From NCBI GenBank assembly GCA_900557555.1, contig USTH01000048.1:1-9624 (forward strand): a stretch of 9,624 nt of DNA. The letters run 5' to 3'. The notes beneath the pieces are model-generated. The model saw only the letters and a program-made list of their open reading frames with translations. It was not told the DNA's origin and ran no database searches. Both the position numbers and the translations under genes were made by a program. Positions 1 through 6,743 of this stretch are shown here, in pieces (the stretch's first letter is position 1; each line of letters starts with the position of its first letter). This DNA comes from an uncultured Prevotellaceae bacterium. Lineage in GTDB: Bacteria; Bacteroidota; Bacteroidia; Bacteroidales; Bacteroidaceae.

Positions 1-703
1 GAAGGGCGTAGAAGTAGTCAGAGGCGAGGTGCTGGCTGCCATCGGCCAAACCTACGCTGATGTTGCGCAGATAGCCGTAGTAGTTTGCGGTGGCATAGAT
101 TATGCGGCCTCCGGCAAAGACACTCAGGTTGTCGGTGAGTTTTCGGGCTGCACCCACCTGCACTCCGTAGTAGAACTGTCTGCCACGCATGTAGGAGTCG
201 AGCGAATAGTTTCTGATGCCCAAGTCGCGCCCAAGGACGGGGAGCATTGATGCGGCCGCCTCAAACGAACCTAATCCGTTGGGAAACTGTGCCTTGCCTC
301 CACCGCCCACAAGTGCGAAACTACCACTGAAGCTCCATTTGTTTTTGTTGTAGACGAACTGCACACTGGGCACCACGGGTGCATCGGCTTTGCCGTCAAA
401 ACGGCGGAGGTCTTGGCCCGGGTGGTCCTTCTCGGTGGCAAAGGCGGCAAAGCGACTGTCGATGGTGCGCTTCTGGTGAACGGACTGCAGCGAGATGCCG
501 AGGTGGGCACCTTGTGGCATAAAGGCTACACCGGCGGGGTTGCTGAATACACCATCGATGGCGATGACGGCATCTCGGGCAGGGTTGCGCACGAACTGTA
601 CGCTTTGGTTGGTGTTTGTCAAGAAACCACCTGCTTCGGCCTGTATGGAAAATAGGGCAAATAGTGCGCTTGTGATGAGCGGAAGTGTCTGTTTTTTCTT
701 CAT
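1..703 (-). CDS. FadL/OmpP1-type outer membrane protein, N-terminal part
   Basis: This is the first 234 residues of a secreted beta-barrel protein; the gene continues beyond the left edge. The start at 703 opens with MKKKQTLPLI, a hydrophobic stretch and a signal peptidase I site after AEA (about residue 24). The mature protein then begins GGFLTNTNQSVQF, followed by RNPARDA and NPAGVAF. This arrangement is characteristic of the OmpP1/FadL/TodX family in Bacteroidetes, in which the conserved NPA segment lies in the N-terminal hatch. Alternating aromatic and polar stretches later on, such as residues near NKNKWSFSGSFALVG, fit beta strands. Family members let hydrophobic compounds such as fatty acids cross the outer membrane; the substrate here cannot be told. 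It follows the nitroreductase by 118 bases and probably has its own promoter. The fragment shows no frameshift. Family assignment is by remembered motifs. Confidence 0.85.
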   Translation of the reverse strand, partial: MKKKQTLPLITSALFALFSIQAEAGGFLTNTNQSVQFVRNPARDAVIAIDGVFSNPAGVAFMPQGAHLGISLQSVHQKRTIDSRFAAFATEKDHPGQDLRRFDGKADAPVVPSVQFVYNKNKWSFSGSFALVGGGGKAQFPNGLGSFEAAASMLPVLGRDLGIRNYSLDSYMRGRQFYYGVQVGAARKLTDNLSVFAGGRIIYATANYYGYLRNISVGLADGSQHLASDYFYAL

Positions 704-731
704 TAGTGTTTGATTTTTCTGTAACGAAGTG

Positions 732-759
732 CAAAAATAATCAAAAAATATGGAACAAA
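732..759 (-). promoter_or_regulatory. Possible promoter of the FadL-type gene
   Basis: On the minus strand TATTTTTG (739-732) matches the Bacteroidetes -7 box TAnnTTTG exactly. A TTTG lies upstream at 759-756, but the gap is only 16 bases rather than the usual 19 or so. Transcription would start some 20-30 bases before the ATG at 703. The -7 box is convincing; the -33 box is weak. Confidence 0.45.
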
Positions 760-821
760 CACTTAAACCCAATTCGGTTGTTAGGACTTGTTGTATTTTG
801 TGTTTTTAGGAGAGCAGATGT

Positions 822-1334
822 TTACCTGTATGTCACAATCTCTGAAAGTGGTTTGCGCACCTTCTCCTTTTGGTGGCAGTCGGGTGACGTGTGGCCTATG
901 GGTACAATGACGGCCGGCTCTTCTTCGGCCGGCAGCTGCAAGATTTCTTTGCAGAGGCTTGCGTCGAAGTTGCACACCCAGCATGAGCCAAGTCCAATGG
1001 CAGCAGCCGCCAGACAGATATGTTCGGCGGCAATGGCAATATCGATGTCTCCGTGTTCCTTGTGGTCGGATGGACGAACCCATGCTTCATCGTGGCGTAT
1101 GCAACACACAATGTAGAGTGGGGCAGAGGTAAACCATTCGCGGTTGTAGCAACGGTGCAGCTTGGCTTTCATGTCGGGGCTTTTCACCACGTAGAAACGC
1201 CACGGCTGGCGGTTGACGGCAGAGGGCGACAGCCTGGCGCACTCCAGAATGTATGACAGTTGTTGGTCGGTGATGTCATCGCTTGTGTAGCCGCGAGCGG
1301 AGAAACGCAGTGAGCAAAGTTCTTTGAAGTCCAT
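822..1334 (-). CDS. Nitroreductase family flavoprotein
   Basis: This 170-residue protein is probably an FMN-dependent NAD(P)H oxidoreductase of the small nitroreductase class; it has no signal peptide or membrane segment and should be cytoplasmic. The visible family motifs are RFSARGY (residues 10-16, flavin phosphate contact), SPSAVNRQPWRF (36-47), IAAEHICLAAAAIGLGSCW (101-119) and the closing VIVPIGHTSP (142-151). Length is typical for the family, whose members work as dimers. The physiological substrate cannot be deduced; nitroaromatics, quinones and flavins are all reduced by relatives. The start at 1334 is supported by a strong promoter that would give a leader of under 20 bases. It is transcribed alone or with the FadL-type gene 118 bases downstream; I see no terminator between them. 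Confidence 0.9.
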   Translation of the reverse strand: MDFKELCSLRFSARGYTSDDITDQQLSYILECARLSPSAVNRQPWRFYVVKSPDMKAKLHRCYNREWFTSAPLYIVCCIRHDEAWVRPSDHKEHGDIDIAIAAEHICLAAAAIGLGSCWVCNFDASLCKEILQLPAEEEPAVIVPIGHTSPDCHQKEKVRKPLSEIVTYR

Positions 1335-1358
1335 AATCAGCGTGTTTTTTGTTTATGG

Positions 1359-1389
1359 CAAAAGTAGTCCTTTATTCTCTTTTTGCAAA
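1359..1389 (-). promoter_or_regulatory. Bacteroidetes-type promoter of the nitroreductase gene
   Basis: On the minus strand TTTG (1389-1386), a 19-base spacer and TACTTTTG (1366-1359) match the Bacteroidetes primary sigma consensus TTTG-N19-TAnnTTTG in both boxes and in spacing. Transcription would begin around 1350-1354, leaving a leader of roughly 15-20 bases before the ATG at 1334. It is the clearest promoter in the window and sits immediately after the terminator of the preceding gene. Confidence 0.78.
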
Positions 1390-1401
1390 ACAAAATACTC
1401 T

Positions 1402-1432
1402 AAAAAACGCCTTCTTATGGCGCTCTTTCGGC
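1402..1432 (-). terminator. Probable intrinsic terminator after the BspA-like gene
   Basis: The minus strand reads CGCC (1422-1419), ATAAGAA, GGCG (1411-1408), then TTTTTT (1407-1402). The four-base GC stem extends through A-U and G-U pairs with the upstream AAAGAG stretch, giving a ten-pair stem that ends in the U tract. It lies about 120 bases after the stop at 1548 and just before the nitroreductase promoter, where a terminator is expected. Confidence 0.6.
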
Positions 1433-1437
1433 CGAAA
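1426..1437. repeat. 12-base perfect palindrome
   Basis: TTTCGGCCGAAA is self-complementary over all 12 bases. It overlaps a second small hairpin, GCCG-AAA-CGGC at 1431-1441, so the two folds exclude each other. It lies between the large inverted repeat at 1444-1486 and the terminator stem. No function can be assigned. Confidence 0.6.
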
Positions 1438-1443
1438 CGGCAA

Positions 1444-1486
1444 CCCCGGAACGTTTGTCGATGATTTTGTGACGAGCGTTCCGGGG
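1444..1486. repeat. 10-base perfect inverted repeat with 23-base loop
   Basis: The arms CCCCGGAACG (1444-1453) and CGTTCCGGGG (1477-1486) are exact reverse complements separated by 23 bases. A weak inner pairing (GTC 1457-1459 with GAC 1471-1473) is possible. No T tract follows on either strand, so it is not a classic terminator. It is 61 bases after the stop of the BspA-like gene and could stabilise the 3' end of that transcript or be a dispersed intergenic repeat. Confidence 0.7.
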
Positions 1487-1547
1487 AGTGAGCGAGCCTG
1501 GGTTGTGTGGCTCGGTTTGCCGCGTTGGTGGGCGATGATGTGTGGGG

Positions 1548-2852
1548 CTATTCCACTTGGATTATGTTATACAAATCGGTGATGTCGGTGGCGTTGACAT
1601 TTCCATCGCCGTTGATGTCGACCTTATCTAATGTGAGGCCCGTAGCTTCGGGGTTCGCAATGTAGTTGTAGACAGTAGTCACGTCGGCGGCGTTGACTTT
1701 TCCGTCACCGTTGATGTCGCCCTTGAGAGGCGCATCATCCGGAATGGCTTTGATTTCCTTGAACTTGCCTTTGTAGCGTGAGTCTGCCAGATACTTCTCA
1801 AGCGACTCCTTGGGCACGTAGAGCGTAACGTGGCTACACCCCCTGAACCTGTATTCGGAGTTGCTGTCTGGTGTAGGCACTTCCTTGGCTTTCAGCACAA
1901 TCTCAAGATTGTCGTCTCCCTGTGGATCGGATAATTCCCAGTACTTCAGCGTTGATGGCAGTTCTATATACTTGCATCTCTTCATGTTTGAGAAACTGTA
2001 AGTCATAAGAGCTTCGCATCCCTCTGGTACAGTTATACTCTCGAAGTTGCCGTAGCTAAACGCTGAAGCACCAATAGCCACTGTGCCTTCTGCCACCTCG
2101 AACGCAACACGAGGACTATTGGTCGGCGCCTCACTCAGTATCTGACCGGTCAGATATATACGTCCACTTTCTGATCTGTACGATTCTTCACGGTTCTTAT
2201 AGTACACTGCTCCGTAGTCATCGGATAAGAGTGTTGGGTTTTCCTTGTCCACGACCACCTTTTCAACTCTAAACAGATCAGGTTCGTATGACTTGAACGA
2301 CTTTGGTAAATACAGGGTCTTGCCACGGATTTGTTTAGTGGTAGATACAATATCTACAGTTCCTTCCTTAATGTGGAGTTTATCGAACCCGTCGGGCAGG
2401 TCGGAATCAATTATCCATCCTTTCCAATATTTCAATCCATTTTCAAAGGGGAGGCTTTGAAAGTAGGGGGTATCTTTGAAAACAAATCTCCCCATATAGT
2501 TCAACGTTTCAGCACCGCCCGTGATTGATACGAGGTTTGTGCAGCCACTGAACGCATAGTGGTATATATACGTTACTGAGGCAGGTATATTCACCAATGT
2601 GATGGCAGTGTTGTTCTCAAACGAAGACGTACCTATGTTACATACGGGGTATTTCTTTCCTTCATACTCCACCTCTGCTGGGATGACCACGTTGCCCGTT
2701 GCTGACTTGCCGTTAGTGAGATTTGCCTCACCCAGATGTGTATAAACATTATAAACAATGTTGTCTACAGTAACAGTCTGTGCTACCGCCACAATGCCAC
2801 AAAGTGTCATTGACAGTAACATCAGTAAACTAAAGCTGTAAAATTTTCTCAT
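1548..2852 (-). CDS. Secreted BspA-like leucine-rich repeat protein with C-terminal dockerin-like loops
   Basis: This 434-residue protein carries a signal peptide (residues 1-24, cleavage after AVA; Cys18 lacks a proper lipobox). The middle holds degenerate BspA-type (LRR_5) repeats, for example IPASVTYIYHYAFSGCTNL (89-107) and ITVPEGCEALMTYSFSNM (273-290). The segment LYVPKESLEKYLADSRYKG (344-362) is the usual closing element of such repeats. The C terminus has two calcium-binding loops, GDINGDGKVNAAD (378-390) and VDINGDGNVNATD (411-423), each followed by a short helix: a type I dockerin-like pair. BspA proteins are surface or secreted adhesin-like proteins; in Bacteroidales the dockerin-like module is common, but no cellulosome is known, so its partner is unclear. 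It is a single-gene unit with a long upstream region and a terminator downstream. The exact ligand is unknown. Confidence 0.88.
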   Translation of the reverse strand: MRKFYSFSLLMLLSMTLCGIVAVAQTVTVDNIVYNVYTHLGEANLTNGKSATGNVVIPAEVEYEGKKYPVCNIGTSSFENNTAITLVNIPASVTYIYHYAFSGCTNLVSITGGAETLNYMGRFVFKDTPYFQSLPFENGLKYWKGWIIDSDLPDGFDKLHIKEGTVDIVSTTKQIRGKTLYLPKSFKSYEPDLFRVEKVVVDKENPTLLSDDYGAVYYKNREESYRSESGRIYLTGQILSEAPTNSPRVAFEVAEGTVAIGASAFSYGNFESITVPEGCEALMTYSFSNMKRCKYIELPSTLKYWELSDPQGDDNLEIVLKAKEVPTPDSNSEYRFRGCSHVTLYVPKESLEKYLADSRYKGKFKEIKAIPDDAPLKGDINGDGKVNAADVTTVYNYIANPEATGLTLDKVDINGDGNVNATDITDLYNIIQVE

Positions 2853-3083
2853 AATTGTTAGTTTTTAGATTAATATTAAAGTTGTAGTCTCGTCTTTCAC
2901 TCACATTCCGTTCCATCTATTTTGTTTTTAATTCAATGTCGTGCCGAGTATGCAGGCACCTTTGCTTGCTGTGCAGATGGGGACGTGTACAGATCGTTAT
3001 GTTCTTATTCCTGCTCGCCAACATGGTTGGAGCGTAAGGCCTCCGAATATCATGTGTGGTAACGAAACAGGACTTTTCTATAG
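2853..3083 (-). other. Long untranslated region upstream of the BspA-like gene
   Basis: No convincing coding sequence lies here. The longest minus-strand frame I checked by hand encodes only 35 residues with no recognisable features. If the gene is transcribed from the possible promoter at 3084-3091, this is a leader of about 225 bases. It contains a small stem, GTGCC (2941-2945) with GGCAC (2955-2959), loop 9 bases. I do not recognise a riboswitch or known RNA. Confidence 0.35.
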
Positions 3084-3114
3084 CAAAAATAGTAATAAAA
3101 TACCCCCCCCAGAA
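3084..3114 (-). promoter_or_regulatory. Possible promoter with a G8 tract in the spacer
   Basis: On the minus strand TATTTTTG (3091-3084) fits the -7 consensus TAnnTTTG. Nineteen bases upstream the expected TTTG is replaced by TTCT (3114-3111), a poor match. A run of eight G (3110-3103) fills the upstream part of the spacer. This is the best -7 box in the intergenic region and would serve the BspA-like gene at 2852, but the -33 element is doubtful. Confidence 0.38.
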
Positions 3115-3191
3115 CTATAACGTAAAAAGTACAATCTTTCGATGCGGTCAGTGTTGCAAATCCGATTGCGGGTCTGTAAAATGGCTGTTAA

Positions 3192-3209
3192 TGCAATATG
3201 TATATTGCA
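3192..3209. repeat. Near-palindrome just after the GH2 gene
   Basis: TGCAATAT (3192-3199) and ATATTGCA (3202-3209) are exact reverse complements separated by two bases. It begins 15 bases beyond the GH2 stop at 3225. As RNA it would form a six- or seven-pair AU-rich hairpin, but no U tract follows on the minus strand, so it is at best a weak terminator. A protein-binding site is the alternative. Confidence 0.45.
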
Positions 3210-3224
3210 ATCCTTTGGGTATGC

Positions 3225-5936
3225 CTAAGATTTGAAACAAGGTCTGACGACTGTCTGGTAAGAGAGCTTTGGAGACTCGCCGAAATCTGTTTGCTGCTTT
3301 TCCACTTCTTTAAGTTTGTGATCGTTCTCTGCCTTGCGCTTCTGCTCTGTTTCCAGTTCCACAGCAGTTGTTGTCGAAGTGTTTTCTGTCTGGGTCACAG
3401 ATTGGCCGATATGTTTTGCTTCAGCCTCCGTATAAACCAGCGGATGGTCAGCAGGTTTGCTCTCAAGTTCGAGTACGGCACTGGTAGGCATCTGTGCCCC
3501 CTTCCATCTAACGCTGGCTACGACTCGAATCTTGCCTGGCTTCGTTGTTGCCTGTATCAACACAGGAGCAGTACCCCATTTCACAGGGGCTGGATTAGCA
3601 CTTACACTTGCATTGCCTGCAATGCGGCCTTCTCCTTCCACAGAGAACAGGACTTGGTAGTTGTTTAGATGCTTGATGTTACCATTCTTGTCTGCAATCG
3701 CAGCTACGACGGTAAGCAGGTCGGACCCATCAGCTTTCAGTTCCATGCCTTCATGGTCAGCCCATAGTATCAGTTTCTCTGGTCTGCGTGCTGGCCTTAC
3801 CTCGTGTGTGGCAACCACCTTTCCGTTGATAAGTCCTTCTGCACGAAGGAAGACATCTGCCTGCCGCTGTTGACTTGACATCTGCCTGTCAATCATAAAA
3901 TCATAGACGTCTTTGAAGACAATCACGGGAGAAGGCATCCCGTCTGTTCTGACGGGACGCTTATAGGTCCACGTCTTGCCTTCCTTGTTAAAGGTCAGCC
4001 GCACTTCCTCGCAGTTGGAATAGACAGTTACATCTTTGGGTGAGAACGGGGTCATTTCGTGTGCGATATATACCATGGGACCAGTTTCAAATGGTTGTTC
4101 CTCTGCTTCGGGACTGCGTTGTGCCTTAAACATATAGTAGGAATACTTGGGCTGTCGGAACACGTCCATGAGACCTCCATAGAAGGGGTCGGGATGATAA
4201 CCGCGTTGATGGTCAAAAGAATGCCACAAACAACCTCCTACATGCTGCTTGGGAGTGCGGTAGAGCACATCATAACATGTATATGGATAGGAGGGGGCAG
4301 CATAATGTTGTGCCTGAACCAACATGGCATGTTCGCCCCAGTTGCGGGCTACACGGCTTGGAGAATTATGTGAGTTCCAGTCGTCGACATTATCTCCCCA
4401 CTCACGTGTGAAATAAGTGACATTGGGATTCATGTGCTTTATAGCCCATTCCTTGTCAGCATTAGACGGATGGCAGAACTGTACAGGATAGACTTCGTGT
4501 CCTCGAGCTTCACTGTCGCAACCAGAGTAACAGTAAGGATAAGGATACTCCTCACTAATAATGTTCTTTGTACGTTTGGCAAAGTCGGCCGGATACCATG
4601 TTTCGTTCAGTATAGGTTCCCATAACCAAACACAGGGATGATTACGGTCACGACGTACCATCTGTCGGATATCCTCATATACACGTTCGGCAAAGATGGG
4701 AGTCTCGTTCCAGAATTGCCATCCCGGCGTGTTGACAATGACGAACAAACCAAGTTCGTCACAGGCATCCATAAAAGCAGGATCCTGAGGGCAATGGGCA
4801 TTGCGGATGACTTTGAGTCCTGCATCGCGCAATTTCTTGGCATCTCGCCAGTGAAGTCCATTCGAGACTGCATTTCCCACAATGGCATAGTCCTGATGAC
4901 GATTGGCACCTATGAGAGGCTGACCGTAGGGTTTTCCGTTCAGCCAGAATCCATCTTTTCCCTTGAACTCAATGCTACGGATGCCGATACGACGACGGTA
5001 GCCATCCACTACCTCTCCATTCTGGTTGCGGACTCGCACAATGAGGTTATAGAGATTGGGATGCTCCGGACTCCAGAGTTGCGGAGCCTGAAGTTTCACT
5101 TTGTCGCTTGTAGTAAGAGCCTTTTCTGGCAGTATATGGATTTTAGTATTTATCAAAGCTGCCTGCTGACCATCAGGTTGCAGCAATTCGTATTCGATGA
5201 TACCTCGGAAATTCTGTCGACTTTCATTGCGCACTTGTGTCTGCAAAAGGACTGTGGCAGAGGTTTCAGACACGTTGTTATAAGCGATGAACAAACCGCC
5301 GCCTGCTGTTTCGTGTTCGAAATTGGGGTCGGTGATATAGACATCACGGTGGGCAATGAGCCAGCAGTCGCGGTATATTCCTCCAAAGTAGCAGAAATCA
5401 AGCACTTCTTGAGCCTTGCCCGGGGGATAGGTGGGGTCATTACTGTTGTCTGTCCATACGGCTATAATGTTCTCTTTGCCCCAACGAACGGCTTCTGTGA
5501 CATCCAACACAACGGGCAGATAGCCTCCGTAGTGCTCGGCTAACAACTTGCCATTTACATAGACCTTGCTTTTTCCCATGATAGCTTCGAAATGTAGAAA
5601 TAGCTTCTGGCCTTTCAACTGTTCATTGGGGGTAAAATGCTTGCGATACCACGCTTCACCCTGATAGTTGATACAACCGCTGGCTTCTGTTGGCAGATAT
5701 TCCAGTCCATGAGGCAGAGATACCACCTCCCAACGACTGTCATCGAAAGTGACCATCTCTGCTCCCTTGACGCTGCCTTTGTAGAATCGCCAGGCTGGGT
5801 TCATAGAATGTACTGTCCTGCCAGAGTGTGGCAGTTCATAGAACCCTGCTGTGGAAAACCGGGGGGTGGTTTCTGCCGAGGCCGCCTTACACAGCAGGAG
5901 AGCCAGCATAAACAGTAGAAATCTATAATTCTTCAT
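3225..5936 (-). CDS. Secreted glycoside hydrolase family 2 enzyme (beta-galactosidase/beta-glucuronidase-like)
   Basis: The start at 5936 is chosen over 5990 because it gives a clean signal peptide (MKNYRFLLFMLALLL, cleavage after ASA at residue 21), so the product has 903 residues. The order is a sugar-binding jelly-roll domain (about 40-200, ending in FGGIYRDCWLI), an Ig-like domain (about 200-320) and a TIM barrel (about 325-600) with GANRHQDY (343-350) and NHPCVWLWEPILNETWYP (432-449). Glu445 is the likely acid/base and Glu512 in FTREWGD the likely nucleophile. A second Ig-like domain follows (about 715-825; KADGSDLLTVVAAIADKNG), as in many Bacteroidetes GH2 enzymes. An unusual hydrophilic tail of about 75 residues rich in Glu, Lys and Gln closes the protein. 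It should act in the periplasm or at the cell surface. It has no clear promoter and may be transcribed with the fucosidase. Galactose, glucuronate or another beta-linked sugar is possible. Confidence 0.9.
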   Translation of the reverse strand: MKNYRFLLFMLALLLCKAASAETTPRFSTAGFYELPHSGRTVHSMNPAWRFYKGSVKGAEMVTFDDSRWEVVSLPHGLEYLPTEASGCINYQGEAWYRKHFTPNEQLKGQKLFLHFEAIMGKSKVYVNGKLLAEHYGGYLPVVLDVTEAVRWGKENIIAVWTDNSNDPTYPPGKAQEVLDFCYFGGIYRDCWLIAHRDVYITDPNFEHETAGGGLFIAYNNVSETSATVLLQTQVRNESRQNFRGIIEYELLQPDGQQAALINTKIHILPEKALTTSDKVKLQAPQLWSPEHPNLYNLIVRVRNQNGEVVDGYRRRIGIRSIEFKGKDGFWLNGKPYGQPLIGANRHQDYAIVGNAVSNGLHWRDAKKLRDAGLKVIRNAHCPQDPAFMDACDELGLFVIVNTPGWQFWNETPIFAERVYEDIRQMVRRDRNHPCVWLWEPILNETWYPADFAKRTKNIISEEYPYPYCYSGCDSEARGHEVYPVQFCHPSNADKEWAIKHMNPNVTYFTREWGDNVDDWNSHNSPSRVARNWGEHAMLVQAQHYAAPSYPYTCYDVLYRTPKQHVGGCLWHSFDHQRGYHPDPFYGGLMDVFRQPKYSYYMFKAQRSPEAEEQPFETGPMVYIAHEMTPFSPKDVTVYSNCEEVRLTFNKEGKTWTYKRPVRTDGMPSPVIVFKDVYDFMIDRQMSSQQRQADVFLRAEGLINGKVVATHEVRPARRPEKLILWADHEGMELKADGSDLLTVVAAIADKNGNIKHLNNYQVLFSVEGEGRIAGNASVSANPAPVKWGTAPVLIQATTKPGKIRVVASVRWKGAQMPTSAVLELESKPADHPLVYTEAEAKHIGQSVTQTENTSTTTAVELETEQKRKAENDHKLKEVEKQQTDFGESPKLSYQTVVRPCFKS

Positions 5937-5967
5937 AAGTAAAAATGTTGTTGTCGTATTATCTGGA

Positions 5968-6699
5968 TTATCCGAATATCCATTTGGCATATTTGCGTGT
6001 CATCTTGTAAGCAATGGCCACAAAGCCCTAACAGATTAAAAAGATTATTGTTGCTGTGACAGGTATGCGAACAGAAACAGGTACGCCAACAGAGTCAGCA
6101 ATGGTATGTCCAAATCCTACGATAAAGTAGTGTACCATATAGATTCCCAATCCGCATTTGCTGATGTTGGTCAAGTCAGAAATCGCCTTGGACGAGTGGA
6201 CTCTCACTTTCTTTACAATAAAAAAACATGCAACAGTCATTAATGCAACATTAGGAGAACAATACAGGAAAAATAATTCCAGTTCCTGCTCCGTGCAGTT
6301 GGGAAGAGCTGTAATGCTCTTGAACCCAATGTATGTAGCGGCGTAGCCTACAGCGAACATAGGCAAAGCGACTAAAAACGTTTTTCTCCAATTCCATTCC
6401 CCCAATTCCTTGAAGAGAAAATGCCCCAACAGCAAATAACCGCAGAATCCTGCAAAATAGTAGAATGTGCCAAACGAGTTCCATGCGCACATACCTAAAA
6501 TGTCGGATGAAAAGAAAGAATATGCATAGGGCAAAAACAATGTCACTGCCCATGCACCCAATATGAATTGTTTTTGTCTGTAACTTGCTGATTTCACCCA
6601 TGAGGACAAGATGGGCATATTTCTAAAAAAACAAAAGACAATAAGGAGTAACAAAAAGAATGTCATTTGTGACCTTATGACCGATTTGGGTTTATTGTT
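5968..6699 (-). pseudogene. Acyltransferase-3 family membrane protein, N-terminally truncated with internal amber stop
   Basis: The open part (212 residues from the ATG at 6666 to a TAG at 6028-6030) is strongly hydrophobic with about six membrane segments. It resembles the C-terminal two thirds of O-acyltransferases that modify cell-surface sugars, for example in the stretches MPILSSWVKSASYRQKQF, WNSFGTFYYFAGFCGYLLLG and GLGIYMVHYF. Such proteins are usually near 350 residues, and the N-terminal part with the conserved catalytic His and Arg residues is absent. The frame is closed by TAA at 6700-6702, and the fucosidase ends at 6744, leaving no room for the missing part. After the TAG the same frame continues for 19 sensible codons (GFVAIAYKMTRKYAKWIFG) to a TAA at 5968-5970, suggesting that a TGG Trp codon became TAG. 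I judge it non-functional. It separates the fucosidase and GH2 genes. Confidence 0.72.
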
Positions 6700-6743
6700 T
6701 TACAATGGATAAATAGGTTCTGTGGGACAGAGTCAACGTCATG

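Noticed and set aside
2946..3051. Small open frames of 18 and 35 codons on the minus strand in the intergenic region
   Set aside because: They are short, without a signal peptide or recognisable motif, and have no supporting promoter spacing of their own.
4638..5543. A 301-codon open frame on the plus strand inside the GH2 gene
   Set aside because: It lies wholly antisense to a gene with clear GH2 motifs, has no recognisable domain, and is best explained as a codon-bias shadow.
5937..5990. Upstream start of the GH2 gene at 5990
   Set aside because: The extra 18 residues are polar (MPNGYSDNPDN and Thr-rich), would bury the signal peptide, and overlap the end of the acyltransferase remnant.
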